Part shown: piece by piece, positions 1 to 6,778 of the stretch
Layout: each line of letters starts with the position of its first letter
How positions within the stretch are numbered: the stretch's first letter is position 1
Source of the DNA: CAZJDV01 sp964544865
GTDB taxonomy: Bacteria; Chloroflexota; Dehalococcoidia; Lucifugimonadales; CAJWER01
NCBI GenBank assembly: GCA_964544865.1
Contig: CAZJDV010000087.1
Location: forward strand, 1 to 10,354
Reading direction: 5' to 3'
DNA: 10,354 nucleotides
Notes under the pieces: generated by a model
Databases searched by the model: none
The model's input: the letters and a program-made list of their open reading frames with translations, nothing else
What the model was told of the DNA's origin: nothing
Translations under genes and position numbers: made by a program

Positions 1-2
1 CT

Positions 3-241
3 CTCGGGTTCTCTAACCCTCAGATGTGTCCCATTTTCGCTGACCATCTACAGTCAACGCGCTGCTGACAATGTATCCGTCGACCGCGCCGGGCGAGACC
101 TTCAAGCGTTCGCTGGCACTCGGTGACAGGCTGGGACTGAAAGCACTATACGGACCAGACGAGGATGAAGTATACGATGGGGATGACAGCGTAAATGGCG
201 AGTACGAAGAGGCAGGCGGGCCGAACCTCTTCTGGGAATAG
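3..241 (+). pseudogene. 3' fragment of a possible matrixin-like zinc metalloprotease, frameshifted
   Basis: Only the C-terminal end lies in the window. From the ATG at 71 an open frame gives 56 residues ending at TAG 239-241. It contains MYPSTAPGETFKRSL followed by DRLGLKALYG and then a very acidic tail (DEDEVYDGDDS). In matrixin-type (M10) peptidases a similar block, with a Met-turn followed by 'DD..GI..LYG', closes the catalytic domain, so I infer a fragment of that kind. Upstream, frame 3-47 reads LGFSNPQMCPIFADH, and the second frame resumes with STVNALLTMYPS. The join at about 45-48 needs one extra base, which points to a -1 frameshift. The zinc-binding HExxH motif would lie before base 1 and is not visible. 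The acidic tail without the peptidase domain could also belong to another secreted protein. Confidence 0.33.
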
Positions 242-516
242 TATTACATCGGAAGGACACTATTGAACCTCGCCACTCCCGCATGCTCGGAACGCNNNNN
301 NNNNNAACGCGAGTGGTCTCCTGGAAAATCAGCTTCGCCGCTCTCCTTACCCTCTTAGCTTCCAGACTCGTGGCGTCTGGGACTCGTTAGTCTGAGGCTG
401 GCGACGACGGCGCCCTCATTTCGCCGCTGTCGCGCCATTGCCGACCTGCCACCCCCCCAAACTCTCCCAGGGATTTCCTGGATCAATGCGTCGCCTTTCG
501 TCCCACGTATCGGTAT
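242..516. other. Intergenic spacer with an assembly gap and small repeats
   Basis: No credible gene was found in this 275-base stretch. It includes the ten-N gap at 296-305. Two near-identical short units begin with GACTCGT and end with TCTG, at 365-379 and 381-394, each able to form a small hairpin (for example GACT-CGTT-AGTC at 381-392). A further small inverted repeat, CCAGG-GATTT-CCTGG, sits at 467-481. A C7 run is at 452-458. None of these has a recognisable function. Confidence 0.4.
296..305. other. Assembly gap (10 N) flanked by a 5-base duplication
   Basis: Ten Ns are placed between AACGC at 291-295 and AACGC at 306-310. Identical flanks suggest the two contig ends actually overlap by five bases and the scaffolder inserted a fixed-size gap. 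If so, the true sequence is 15 bases shorter here. Confidence 0.7.
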
Positions 517-546
517 TTGCTATTCCATATGCGGTGTCCCGATAAT
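517..546 (+). promoter_or_regulatory. Candidate sigma-70-type promoter for the SDR gene
   Basis: TTGCTA at 517-522 (four of six matches to TTGACA) and GATAAT at 541-546 (five of six matches to TATAAT) are separated by 18 bases. Transcription would start near 553, leaving a leader of about 40 bases before the ATG at 593. The match is sequence-based only, and such boxes arise by chance in a few hundred bases. Confidence 0.35.
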
Positions 547-592
547 GTACTGGAGGCGCGGGCCGAAAGTGAACGCGATTCAGGAGGGGCAC

Positions 593-1405
593 ATGCAGGA
601 GCGAAGACCGAGGCTGGAGGGGAAGGTAGCCATCGTAACCGGCGCGGGTTCAAGCGGACCCGGAGTGGGCCTGGGCAAGGCGGTGTCCGTCTTGTTCGCC
701 CGAGAGGGCGCCAGGGTGCTGCTGGCCGACCTGGACGCCGCGCGGGCTGAGGAGACCCTCGGTCTCATTCAGGGTGAGGGTGGTGAGGCGTCCGTATTCG
801 AGGGCGACGTTTCCGTCGCCGATGACTGCCGGGCCATGGTAGATGCCGCCGGCCAGCGCTATGGGGGGCTCGACATCTTGTTCAACAACGTGGCGATCAT
901 CGGCGGCGGCACGGTGGTGGACGTCGAGGAGCAAGAGTGGGACAGGGTGATGAACATCAATCTCAAGAGCATGATGCTGACCAGCAAATACGCCGTGCCG
1001 AGGATGGCCGGGGCCGGCGGCGGCTCGATCATTAACATCTCATCGGTCGAGGCGGTCAGGTCGGGCACCTTCGCGGCGATCCTGCCTTACTCGGTGTCGA
1101 AGGGCGGCGTGGTCACATTGACGGCGTGCATGGCGGTCCAGCACGGCAGGGAGAACATCAGGGTTAACTGCATCCTGCCGGGCTTCATGTACACGCCGAT
1201 GGTGGCGCCTCTGGTCTCGGAGGAGATGCGGGACCTGCGCAGGCGCGCCGCTCCCCTGGGCACGGAGGGAACGGCATGGGACGTGGCGTGGGCCGCGGTG
1301 TTTCTGGCCAGCGACGAGGCACGATGGGTCTCGGGAGTCGTGCTGCCGGTCGACGCGGGCCTTATAGCGACGACGCCGCTCGCCATGCTGCCGTACCTGG
1401 CCTAG
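593..1405 (+). CDS. SDR-family NAD(P)-dependent oxidoreductase
   Basis: A complete 270-residue classical short-chain dehydrogenase/reductase, the usual length for the family. It is a cytoplasmic Rossmann-fold enzyme that interconverts an alcohol and a ketone with a nicotinamide cofactor. The cofactor loop is TGAGSSGPGVGLG (residues 16-28), a longer version of the usual TGxxxGxG. Asp46 at the end of strand 2 (LLADLD) suggests a preference for NAD(H). GDV is at 71-73 and FNNV at 97-100. The catalytic set is complete: Asn123, Ser151, Tyr166 and Lys170 (YSVSK). The start at 593 is chosen because AGGAGG at 582-587 lies five bases before it. An upstream in-frame ATG at 545 overlaps the candidate -10 box and would add 16 residues unlike the family. 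The substrate cannot be read from the sequence. The SGNH-like gene begins 94 bases downstream on the same strand. Confidence 0.93.
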   Translation: MQERRPRLEGKVAIVTGAGSSGPGVGLGKAVSVLFAREGARVLLADLDAARAEETLGLIQGEGGEASVFEGDVSVADDCRAMVDAAGQRYGGLDILFNNVAIIGGGTVVDVEEQEWDRVMNINLKSMMLTSKYAVPRMAGAGGGSIINISSVEAVRSGTFAAILPYSVSKGGVVTLTACMAVQHGRENIRVNCILPGFMYTPMVAPLVSEEMRDLRRRAAPLGTEGTAWDVAWAAVFLASDEARWVSGVVLPVDAGLIATTPLAMLPYLA

Positions 1406-1499
1406 CGGGGAGGAGGGGACTATTCCACGGTCGCTATGGACGTGATTGTCAGCTTTTCGAATAGGACACGCAGGCCGATGGAAGGTTTTAGGAGTGCCG

Positions 1500-2740
1500 A
1501 TGGGCGAGGCCGGGCTGAACACAAAGAGAGATCCAAGATTGGCTATCACCACGCGCGAATGGCTCGCAAAGGCAACCCTATCGAAAGAGATGGTAGACAG
1601 GTTTCTTGGTCCAGAGGCCCGCAATATCTGGGCTTTCGACACAGAGCTGGGATTCGAGGTCCGTAGCTGCATCAGGAACGACGGCGTGGATGGAAGCCAA
1701 ACCGTATCTCATGTCGATCCGTCGGGCGAGCGCAGGATGGTGAACTACGCCGACCGGCCCTGTAGGGTCAACACCTACGGGAATAGCTTCAACATGAGCC
1801 AACAAGTCAGCGATGGCGAATCGTGGCAGGAGTACTTGGCGGCCCATTTCGGCGAGCCCATTCGCAACTTCGGCGTCGGCGGCTACGGCGTATATCAAGC
1901 GTATCGGCGGATGCTCCGGGAAGAGAAGACCAAGTCGGCGGCCGAGCACGTCGTGCTCCACGTATACTCGGAGGACCATCGCAGGAGCATTATCAAGTGG
2001 CGCTGGCTTGTCGGAAGCTATCCCGATCTAGGCCTGGAGAAGACGGTGTCTGGAGGTCGGACACCTGGGGGTTCTTCGCCAATCCCTGGGCGCACCTGCG
2101 CCTGGATCCCGTGACTGGGAGGTTCGAGGAGTTCGAGAATCCCTACCCCACGCACGAATCGCTCTATCTGCTTTGCGACGAGGAACACGTCTACGAAGCG
2201 TTCAAGGACGATTTTGAGGTTCAGGCGTTTCTAGCCGAGCAGCACGTGTCCGACATACGGCCGAAGGTATTACAGATAATGGCCGGGGCGCTGGAGATGC
2301 CTGCCGACCTCGGCTCACCGGAGGCCGCCGCCAAGACCGCGAGGTCTCTGGTCCAAAGATGTGCGCTGCGGTCCAGTATGTACGTCCTGGATGAGGCAAG
2401 GGCGTTCGCCCGGGCCGAAGGCCGCAGACTGCTTGTCCTGCTGAGCCATAGTGAGCAACGCGTCATCGACGCATGCAAAGGGCTCACGAGAATCGACCAG
2501 CCGTTTGTCTCCTACATGCAGGAGGAGGGGATGCCCTTCGTCGATACACTCGACAAACACGTGAAGGACTTCGGGGCGTTTAACTGCTCTCCGGAGGAGT
2601 ACTGCCGCCGCTTCTACTACAGCGGTCATTACAATCCTGCGGGCAACCACTTCTTTGTGTTCGCTGTGAAAGACGGCCTGGCGAACTGGTTGGAGCCAAG
2701 ACCTCCGGCCTACGACCAGGCGACAGGACCGTCGCTTTAG
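1500..2740 (+). CDS. SGNH-hydrolase-like protein of unknown function, interrupted by a -1 frameshift
   Basis: Translation runs in one frame from ATG 1500 to about 2040, and in the next frame from about 2042 to TAG 2738-2740. Together the two parts give a protein of about 413 residues. The upstream frame alone stops at 2112-2114. The start has AGGAG at 1490-1494, five bases away; a TTG at 1446 has no such support. Features resembling SGNH/GDSL esterases are TYGNSF (residues 92-97, Ser96 as nucleophile, Asn in place of the usual Asp), FGVGGYG (124-130, block II-like) and SGHYNPAGN near the C-terminus, with His encoded at 2627-2629 in the block V position. No signal peptide or membrane segment is seen. 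The break at about 2036-2044 is consistent with loss of one base and could be a sequencing error. The enzymatic assignment is an inference from motif spacing, and the substrate is unknown. It probably follows the SDR gene in one transcript. Confidence 0.7.
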
Positions 2741-2944
2741 ACCGTTCGGTGTTCTCAGGGCCGATCAAGACTGACGATCTAGAGAGATCAGCCCTCGCTT
2801 CGCCGATCAGCATTTTGGATGCAGCCCCATCTGGGTGGCCCCGACGGCCGTGGAGCCCGGCGCGTTCCTCGTGACCACGGCGGCCGGAGCGCCGGATACC
2901 AGTGACGGCGCGGTCCTGGCGGCCGGTTATCTGGGGAGGCGGCG
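2741..2944. other. Spacer between convergent genes, weak hairpins
   Basis: This stretch separates the SGNH-like gene from the converging sialidase-type gene. Possible stem-loops are GATCT-AGAG-AGATC at 2776-2789 and GCCGTGG...CCACGGC at 2847-2853 and 2875-2881 with a 21-base loop. Neither has a T-run, so a bidirectional terminator is only a possibility. A GC-rich open frame without a clear start also crosses the area (2775-2948). Confidence 0.3.
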
Positions 2945-3988
2945 CTAGAAGTCTTCAGGCCTGTAGTGAATCGCCGCCGCGTGCACGCCCATTCTTGGGT
3001 CGTCTACGATGTCCCAGGCGTAGTACACTGTCACGATGGTGCCGTCATCCCGCTGGACCGAGCTTGGATATCCGCAGTCGAGGTTACCGCCGTCCGCCAC
3101 CAGGAAAAGCTTGTTGGTGATGTCCCAGGTCTCGCCGTCGTCGACGCTAACTATGCCCTGAACGCCGTATGGAGGGACTCGACGGCCATAGGTCATCAAC
3201 AACCTGCCGTCGGACAATTTGATCACGTCGGGAGGGTGCTCTTGAGGTCCGATGCCGGGAATGGAGTGGGGCTCGCTCCATGTGTAGCCTCCATCGTCGG
3301 ACTCGGTCTGCCAGAGGGCCTGCCCGTCGTCCACACGCGCGACTACAAGCAAGCGGTCGTCACCCAGGTCGCAAATCGAGAACTCGTTCAGCTTGTCGGC
3401 TATCAGGATAGGCTCAATCCAGGTCCGCCCGTTGTCCCGTGACCTGATGACGTAGGCCTTGGTGGGAAGGCCAGGGGCTTGGATCCCCATCAGTAGATCG
3501 CCATTCGCCAGAGTAATCATCCTTCCGAAGGGGGACCCAACAGCGGATCGTCCAGGCCCAAGCCAATCCACGACCTCGGGCTTGCTCCAAGTGTCACCGC
3601 CGTTCTCGGAGCGGCATAGGTAGAGTGGGGTCAGAATGTCGAATGACCTGTCGTACCGGCCAGATTCATACCTGTCAGCCTTGATGAACGTTGCCACGAG
3701 CGTGCCGTTGGACGCCACCCCGAAGGCGGGGTTTCTGTTGTCGGGGCCCTCGGCCGAGATCACGGTTGCATGGCTCCAGGATTCGCCGCCGTTCGGAGAA
3801 GTCAGCCAAGTCAGGCGTCCTCGTTCACCGATATGGAAGTCGCCGTCGCGGGTCACAACACCCAATCGGCCGTCGGGGAGCTTCTGGACCACAGGCCAGA
3901 ATCCGCCCATAGACGTCACGATGTAGCGCTTCGTCTTCAATGGTCGATAAACGCCGCTAGCTACCGGTATCTCGCGCTTGAAATTCAT
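2945..3988 (-). CDS. Sialidase/BNR-repeat (Asp-box) family protein
   Basis: A complete 347-residue protein with five Asp boxes of the form S-x-(D/N)-x-G-x-(T/S)-W: SPNGGESW (64-71), SENGGDTW (127-134), SRDNGRTW (183-190), SDDGGYTW (230-237) and SVDDGETW (281-288). Their spacing of about 50-60 residues fits the blades of a six-bladed beta-propeller as in exo-alpha-sialidases. Asp boxes are structural rather than catalytic. I could not assign the sialidase arginine triad or the Tyr/Glu pair with confidence, so the activity may be on another glycan or absent. No signal peptide is visible, which argues for a cytoplasmic role or export by an unknown route. The start is supported by AGGAG at 3998-3994, five bases before the ATG. 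It is transcribed alone, convergent to the SGNH-like gene, with inverted repeats upstream at 4025-4080. Confidence 0.88.
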   Translation of the reverse strand: MNFKREIPVASGVYRPLKTKRYIVTSMGGFWPVVQKLPDGRLGVVTRDGDFHIGERGRLTWLTSPNGGESWSHATVISAEGPDNRNPAFGVASNGTLVATFIKADRYESGRYDRSFDILTPLYLCRSENGGDTWSKPEVVDWLGPGRSAVGSPFGRMITLANGDLLMGIQAPGLPTKAYVIRSRDNGRTWIEPILIADKLNEFSICDLGDDRLLVVARVDDGQALWQTESDDGGYTWSEPHSIPGIGPQEHPPDVIKLSDGRLLMTYGRRVPPYGVQGIVSVDDGETWDITNKLFLVADGGNLDCGYPSSVQRDDGTIVTVYYAWDIVDDPRMGVHAAAIHYRPEDF

Positions 3989-4024
3989 CTGTGCTCCTCT
4001 GATTCTGAATCGCCACCCGTTCGC

Positions 4025-4049
4025 ATGACCGGTCCACGTGGTCGGTCAT
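4025..4049. promoter_or_regulatory. Inverted repeat upstream of the sialidase-type gene, possible operator
   Basis: Arms ATGACCG (4025-4031) and CGGTCAT (4043-4049) are perfect complements separated by 11 bases that contain the palindrome CCACGTGG (4034-4041). The element is 37-61 bases upstream of the minus-strand start at 3988, a position suited to a regulator binding site. As RNA on the plus strand it could extend to a 10-pair stem with two G-U pairs. A DNA-binding role is inference. Confidence 0.3.
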
Positions 4050-4068
4050 CAACTACGCGTATTCACTG

Positions 4069-4080
4069 CCGTCATGACGG
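4069..4080. promoter_or_regulatory. 12-bp perfect palindrome, possible operator half
   Basis: CCGTCATGACGG is perfectly self-complementary and lies 81-92 bases upstream of the sialidase-type start. It shares the core GTCAT/ATGAC with the inverted repeat at 4025-4049, so both could be sites for one dimeric regulator. No regulator gene is recognised nearby. Confidence 0.25.
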
Positions 4081-4234
4081 GATTATGAACTCCGCCGTAG
4101 ACCCAAACCCTCCTGATTTACCTCTGTTTTTCCGGGTTTGTCTGATGATGGTGAAGTTGCGTTGGCTTGAGCCACCTCTCAAAAACAAGTCTCTTGACCC
4201 TGCCGATTCTATTCCTTGGGTGGGTGCGGTGCAA

Positions 4235-4303
4235 GTGCCACCTATGCCAGGCGCCCGTCGTTACACCAGGACTCCGTGACACGATGACGCCTGGCAGTGA
4301 CAC
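4235..4303. repeat. 69-base imperfect inverted repeat (cruciform or structured RNA)
   Basis: A perfect 9-base pair of arms, TGCCAGGCG (4245-4253) and CGCCTGGCA (4288-4296), is extended outward by GTGCCAC (4235-4241) against GTGACAC (4297-4303), with one mismatch and a three-base bulge (CTA). Inward it is extended by TCGT (4258-4261) against ACGA (4281-4284) and by CAC (4264-4266) against GTG (4276-4278). The nested arrangement looks like one folded element rather than a chance palindrome. There is no T-run next to it, so it is not an ordinary terminator. It does not match tRNA geometry. It could be a REP-like element, a transposon end remnant or a small RNA. Confidence 0.5.
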
Positions 4304-4768
4304 AATGTGCGAATGATTAATAACCACCCGAGGTGCGCAGCCCCATATACTGCACATTCCACCGCCTGCATGCCACCGTCTCCACAGGGCGGATCGCCAC
4401 GACCACTGTGGCTGTAGTCCACGGCAGCGGCAGCTAGAATCGTGAGCTTGCCAGAGTGGTTGACGGCTCTCGTGAGAAAAATCACCATGCCTTTCGTTTA
4501 GAGCGGTATGTTGCCTGGGTCCAGCCTGGTGCAACGCCCGGGTTCGGACATGGCCCCGTACCCTTTTCGTGCATCTCCACGACAAGCTAATCTACAGCGC
4601 GGCGGAACGTCCACATGTGAAAAGTCAGGCAAATGTCCGCCAATTTTCAGCTTTCTTTCAAGTAGCCGGGGCTGCTAGCTTATACCCTCGTAGCAATACA
4701 TCGGTGTAGATCAACAAACTTTGATATCGGCTCGGTGTCAAGTCTCGGCGAGAGGGAGAAAGATCGTG

Positions 4769-5062
4769 ATGCACGCCAGACCGATGGAAATCTCGGATGT
4801 CCGGCACATGTTGGCGCAGGTCGTCAATGAAGAACCGGTCTCGCAGGAGGCTCTCGAAGACGCCCAGGTTGCCTTCATGGTCATNNNNNNNNNNAGAGTG
4901 AGGGTAGTCTTGGCAAAGCGAGACGTCAAGGCTGTGTTCAAGCCGGTGTTCGCATACAAGCAAAGCTGCGATTGTCCGTCGTGTGCCCGCCGCCGGGCGG
5001 TGGAGGCAGGACATGTTTCCAAGGACTCTGTTCGAGGCGCGTTCACGGATCCTATCAGCTAG
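4769..5062 (+). CDS. Unidentified coding fragment spanning an assembly gap
   Basis: The frame from ATG 4769 begins MHARPMEISDVRHML and continues with an acidic, helix-like stretch (VVNEEPVSQEALEDAQVAF) up to the gap at 4885-4894. After the gap it reads VRVVLAKRDVKAVFKPV, then CDCPSC and a basic region, ending at TAG. Codon third positions before the gap are mostly G or C, and second positions are A/T-rich, as expected of coding DNA. An equally open minus-strand frame (5014-4658) shares this codon pattern, so the strand is uncertain. No family is recognised. The true frame across the gap cannot be known because ten Ns is a nominal length. A weak purine-rich stretch (GAGAGGGAG) precedes the start, but its spacing is long. 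Confidence 0.25.
   Translation: MHARPMEISDVRHMLAQVVNEEPVSQEALEDAQVAFMVXXXXRVRVVLAKRDVKAVFKPVFAYKQSCDCPSCARRRAVEAGHVSKDSVRGAFTDPIS
4885..4894. other. Assembly gap (10 N)
   Basis: Ten Ns of nominal length. The flanks (GGTCAT and AGAGTG) show no overlap, so real sequence may be missing here. Confidence 0.9.
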
Positions 5063-5258
5063 CGTTCGGGTCTAACTACCTGTTCGATGGCGTCACCCGC
5101 TGCAGTAAGAAGCGTACCGCAATTCTGGCATACGGGAGCCGGGAGAGCGCGCGAGGTCACTCTAGGGGACCAGCGCCTGGAGCCGCGTATGCTCGGCACC
5201 GATGGGGACCGGGCGACCCTCCGCGACGCCCGTCGCACGCCCCCCCCCAACTGCTCTA

Positions 5259-6271
5259 TCAATTCGTCAGCCTAATTCGCGGGTCGACAATTGCCAATAA
5301 CATGTCTGAGATCAGCGTCCCAATAATCGTGAGTATCCCAATAACGAGTACGATGAATCCGGCGAGTTGAGTGTCCCCCAATCGAATCGTTGTGAGGAGC
5401 ACCGGTTCAAGGGTTGGCAGACTCAACACCACCGAAACGATCACGCTCCCGCTGACCAGGGCTGGAAGCAGATACCCCACTGTGCGATTAGCGGGTTGAT
5501 GGCGACCCGCACCGGATACTTGAAGATGAGCTGCCAGGGCGAGATGCCTCGCGACCTGGCGGTCACCACGTAGGGTTTTCCGAGCTCGTCCAAAAGGTTG
5601 TCGCGCATGGTGCGGATCAGGCTCGCCGTTCCAGAGGTGCCCAGCACGACGGCCGCGATCCACAGGTGCCGGATCATGTGGAGGACTTTGGACAAGCCCC
5701 AGGGCTCATTCGCATATTCGGCGGAAAAGAGCCCGCCCACGCTCTGGTCGAAGTACGCGAAGGCCACGTACATCAACACCAGTCCGAGGAGGAAGTCGGG
5801 CACCGCCAGCCTGCTGAAGCCGAGGAAGGTGAACGCGTAGTCGCCCACAGAGTGCTGCCGTACTACGGAGTATATGCCGATAGGGAGGGCAAGCGTCCAC
5901 GTCATTAGCACGGTGAACCCAGATAGCGCCATGGTGGTCAAGAGCCTATCGCCAATGACCTCCTTGACCGGCTTTTGAGCGATGTCCAGGAACTCGACGC
6001 CATTAATCGACTGGTCCAGATCACCGTGCAACAGGTTCCACATCCACTTGCCGTAGCGGACGTGCCACGGTCTGTCGAATCCCAGGTACCGCTGCAACTC
6101 CTCCGCCAACTCCGGGGCCGCAGATTGGTTCGTGGTGCCGTACATGGCCATATTGATGAAAGCGGTGGCCGAGTCGCCCTCCAGCAACTGGATCACCACA
6201 AACGCCAGTATGGTGATGGATCAGGTCGTGAACAGAGCCAGTAGGAGACGTCTCGCAATGAAGGCGCCCAT
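5259..6271 (-). pseudogene. DppB/OppB-type peptide ABC transporter permease, broken by a stop and a frameshift
   Basis: This is an inner-membrane permease subunit of a dipeptide/oligopeptide ABC importer, about 337 codons long, which is normal for the family. The ATG at 6271-6269 has AGAGG at 6283-6279. The N-terminus MGAFIARRLLLALFTT is followed by TGA at codon 17 (6223-6221), after which the same frame continues SITILAFVVIQLLEGD, the usual first membrane helix. Later helices and the cytoplasmic EAA-like loop (YVVTARSRGISPWQLI) are intact. At about 5482-5478 the frame shifts by -1, from NPLIAQ to VGYLLPALVSG, and the last two helices end with DPRIRLTN and tandem stops TGA TAG (5261-5256). 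The DppC partner, the ATPases and a substrate-binding protein are all absent from the window. TGA also ends the mannonate dehydratase gene, so reading it as Trp organism-wide is unlikely. Sequencing error remains possible for both lesions. Confidence 0.85.
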
Positions 6272-6388
6272 CGTCGTACCTCTTCAAAACTGCCACTCAC
6301 CAACGGTCTTGATCGACACTCTCCATTTCAGACTGGAGCCGTCCAAAGAACCCAAGATCCTGTTCCATAGTCAGTAGCTCTCTTAGTC

Positions 6389-6601
6389 CTAATTGGATAG
6401 TATGTCGAAGATATTTCCAAGCGTTCCGCCGGCATTCATTCGATAGACCTCGGTGTAACCATAATTCGTACATGACAAGGTGGCGAATTTCTGATTCTGG
6501 AGGTTTAGAAATCGAGAGAATCCTGAACCGGTCGCCCTTATTTCTCCGGTCTCATGGTCGGTTCCCGCGCACTTGACGCAGGAATATTGCCGCTTCGCCA
6601 C
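6389..6601 (-). CDS. Small zinc-ribbon nucleic-acid-binding-type protein with one missing ligand
   Basis: A 70-residue protein resembling the short zinc-ribbon proteins of the DUF2082 type. It has CVKC (Cys8, Cys11), then GEIRATGSGFSRF, then FATLSCTNYGYTE, and a C-terminal TLGNIFDIL segment. In the family the second knuckle is normally C-x-x-C. Here it is Cys44-x-x-Tyr47, and a single base change (TGT to TAT) would account for it. Zinc binding may therefore be weakened or lost. The start is GTG at 6601-6599, chosen because a strong ribosome site (AAGGAGG at 6614-6608) precedes it with six bases between. It ends at TAG 117 bases before the permease gene on the same strand, but nothing ties the two functionally. 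The biochemical role of the family is not established, and nucleic-acid binding is a family-level guess. Confidence 0.82.
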   Translation of the reverse strand: MAKRQYSCVKCAGTDHETGEIRATGSGFSRFLNLQNQKFATLSCTNYGYTEVYRMNAGGTLGNIFDILSN

Positions 6602-6778
6602 AGCTCTCCTCCTTAGCCGACATTTCTTTTATCAGGCAGGGGGCGTCCAAAGGCCCCACGATCCTTGATGTTAGCAACGTGCTCAAATCCGCCCTGTCGA
6701 CTTTGCATCGGGCGATGTGCGGGCTCGTCCCGGTCGTGATAAAGGTCGACTCGCTGTGGACCTCTTTACGGACCCATT

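Larger units (their letters stand above)
3989..4768. other. Coding-poor region with inverted repeats
   Basis: About 780 bases in which no reading frame looks like a real protein. The longest frame (4118-4585, minus strand) is rich in His, Arg and Trp and has no recognisable family. The stretch holds short palindromes upstream of the sialidase-type gene and the long imperfect inverted repeat at 4235-4303. It also has CCACAG/CTGTGG at 4382-4387 and 4406-4411. Base composition is more mixed than in the flanking genes. It may be degraded sequence or a junction between unrelated segments. Confidence 0.45.

Noticed and set aside
545..592. Upstream ATG for the SDR gene, adding 16 residues
   Set aside because: It overlaps the candidate -10 element and has no ribosome site, while the ATG at 593 has AGGAGG five bases upstream and gives the family's usual N-terminus.
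1446..1499. TTG start for the SGNH-like gene
   Set aside because: The ATG at 1500 has a clear AGGAG at the right distance; the TTG does not.
2775..2948. GC-rich plus-strand frame with a protein-like look (WVAPTAVEPGAFLVTTAAG)
   Set aside because: No ATG and no ribosome site, and it runs into the stop of the convergent sialidase-type gene. It could be a gene fragment but there is nothing firm to support it.
4540..4570. GGTTCGGA-like stretch considered as a tRNA T-arm
   Set aside because: No matching acceptor, D or anticodon stems could be drawn around it.
4118..4585. Minus-strand open frame of 155 residues
   Set aside because: Composition is rich in His, Arg, Trp and Ser without domain features, and the frame crosses the nested inverted repeat. 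It looks like non-coding sequence.
5059..5262. Minus-strand frame containing CQNC, considered as a zinc-binding or DppC-type continuation
   Set aside because: Only one CxxC pair, no membrane helices, and it is arginine-rich as expected of shadow frames.
6602..6778. Search for the missing N-terminal half of the cyclase
   Set aside because: No frame in this stretch shows the conserved FADxxGFT segment or the other metal-binding aspartate region, so the gene is treated as 5'-truncated.
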